This document shows positions 5,432-5,433 of a DNA stretch of 5,433 nucleotides, in pieces. The notes below the pieces were generated by a model that searched no databases, had not been told where the DNA came from, and was given only the letters and a program-made list of their open reading frames with translations. Both the position numbers and the translations under genes were made by a program. Positions within the stretch are counted from its first letter, which is position 1. The number at the start of each line of letters is the position of its first letter. The stretch is from Deferribacteraceae bacterium (GTDB lineage: Bacteria > Chrysiogenota > Deferribacteres > Deferribacterales > JAISNW01), in assembly GCA_031278965.1 (NCBI GenBank), contig JAITJJ010000160.1:1-5433 (forward strand), written 5' to 3'.

Positions 5432-5433
5432 TT

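Overview
The window holds one co-directional gene block, all on the minus strand, from a diderm bacterium that makes lipopolysaccharide (LPS). In transcription order (right to left) it contains a DUF21-CBS-CorC/HlyC membrane protein, lptC, two consecutive lptA-type genes (here called lptA1 and lptA2), lptB and rpoN (sigma-54). The order lptC-lptA-lptB-rpoN is the classic Gram-negative arrangement. The duplicated lptA, the CorC-family gene in front and the absence of kdsC just upstream of lptC differ from the enterobacterial layout. Base composition is moderate and the proteins are not close to the E. coli versions. A non-gammaproteobacterial LPS producer, such as a Deferribacterota-, Nitrospirota- or Desulfobacterota-type lineage, would fit, but I cannot fix the taxon from sequence alone.

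Layout. Positions 5392-5433 carry a promoter with a perfect TATAAT for the CorC-family gene (5391-4093). A 128-base gap (4092-3965) ends in a near-consensus sigma-70 promoter whose predicted start point falls on the lptC ATG. lptC (3964-3410), lptA1 (3413-2922) and lptA2 (2925-2464) are joined by ATGA overlaps of 4 bases. lptB (2446-1730) follows after 17 bases. rpoN (1689-247) follows after 40 bases and begins at a TTG codon with a strong Shine-Dalgarno sequence. The left 246 bases are AT-rich and hold no credible gene. They contain a minus-strand promoter with a perfect TTGACA box and two small tandem repeats, and they appear to lead into a gene beyond the left edge.

How the genes work together. 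LptB powers LPS extraction from the inner membrane, together with LptF and LptG, which are not in this window. LptC receives the LPS, and LptA-type proteins bridge the periplasm to LptD/E. Two LptA-type subunits made from overlapping cistrons suggest a mixed or specialised bridge. rpoN is probably read from the same transcript, which would tie sigma-54 levels to envelope synthesis.

The most interesting points are: (1) the tandem, diverged lptA pair, about 44% identical by hand alignment; (2) the two genes preceded by a consensus -10 box, the CorC-family gene and lptC, both lack a Shine-Dalgarno and appear leaderless or nearly so, while the four internal genes all have one; (3) the TTG start of rpoN overlaps the stop of an 8-codon upstream reading frame that has its own ribosome-binding site.
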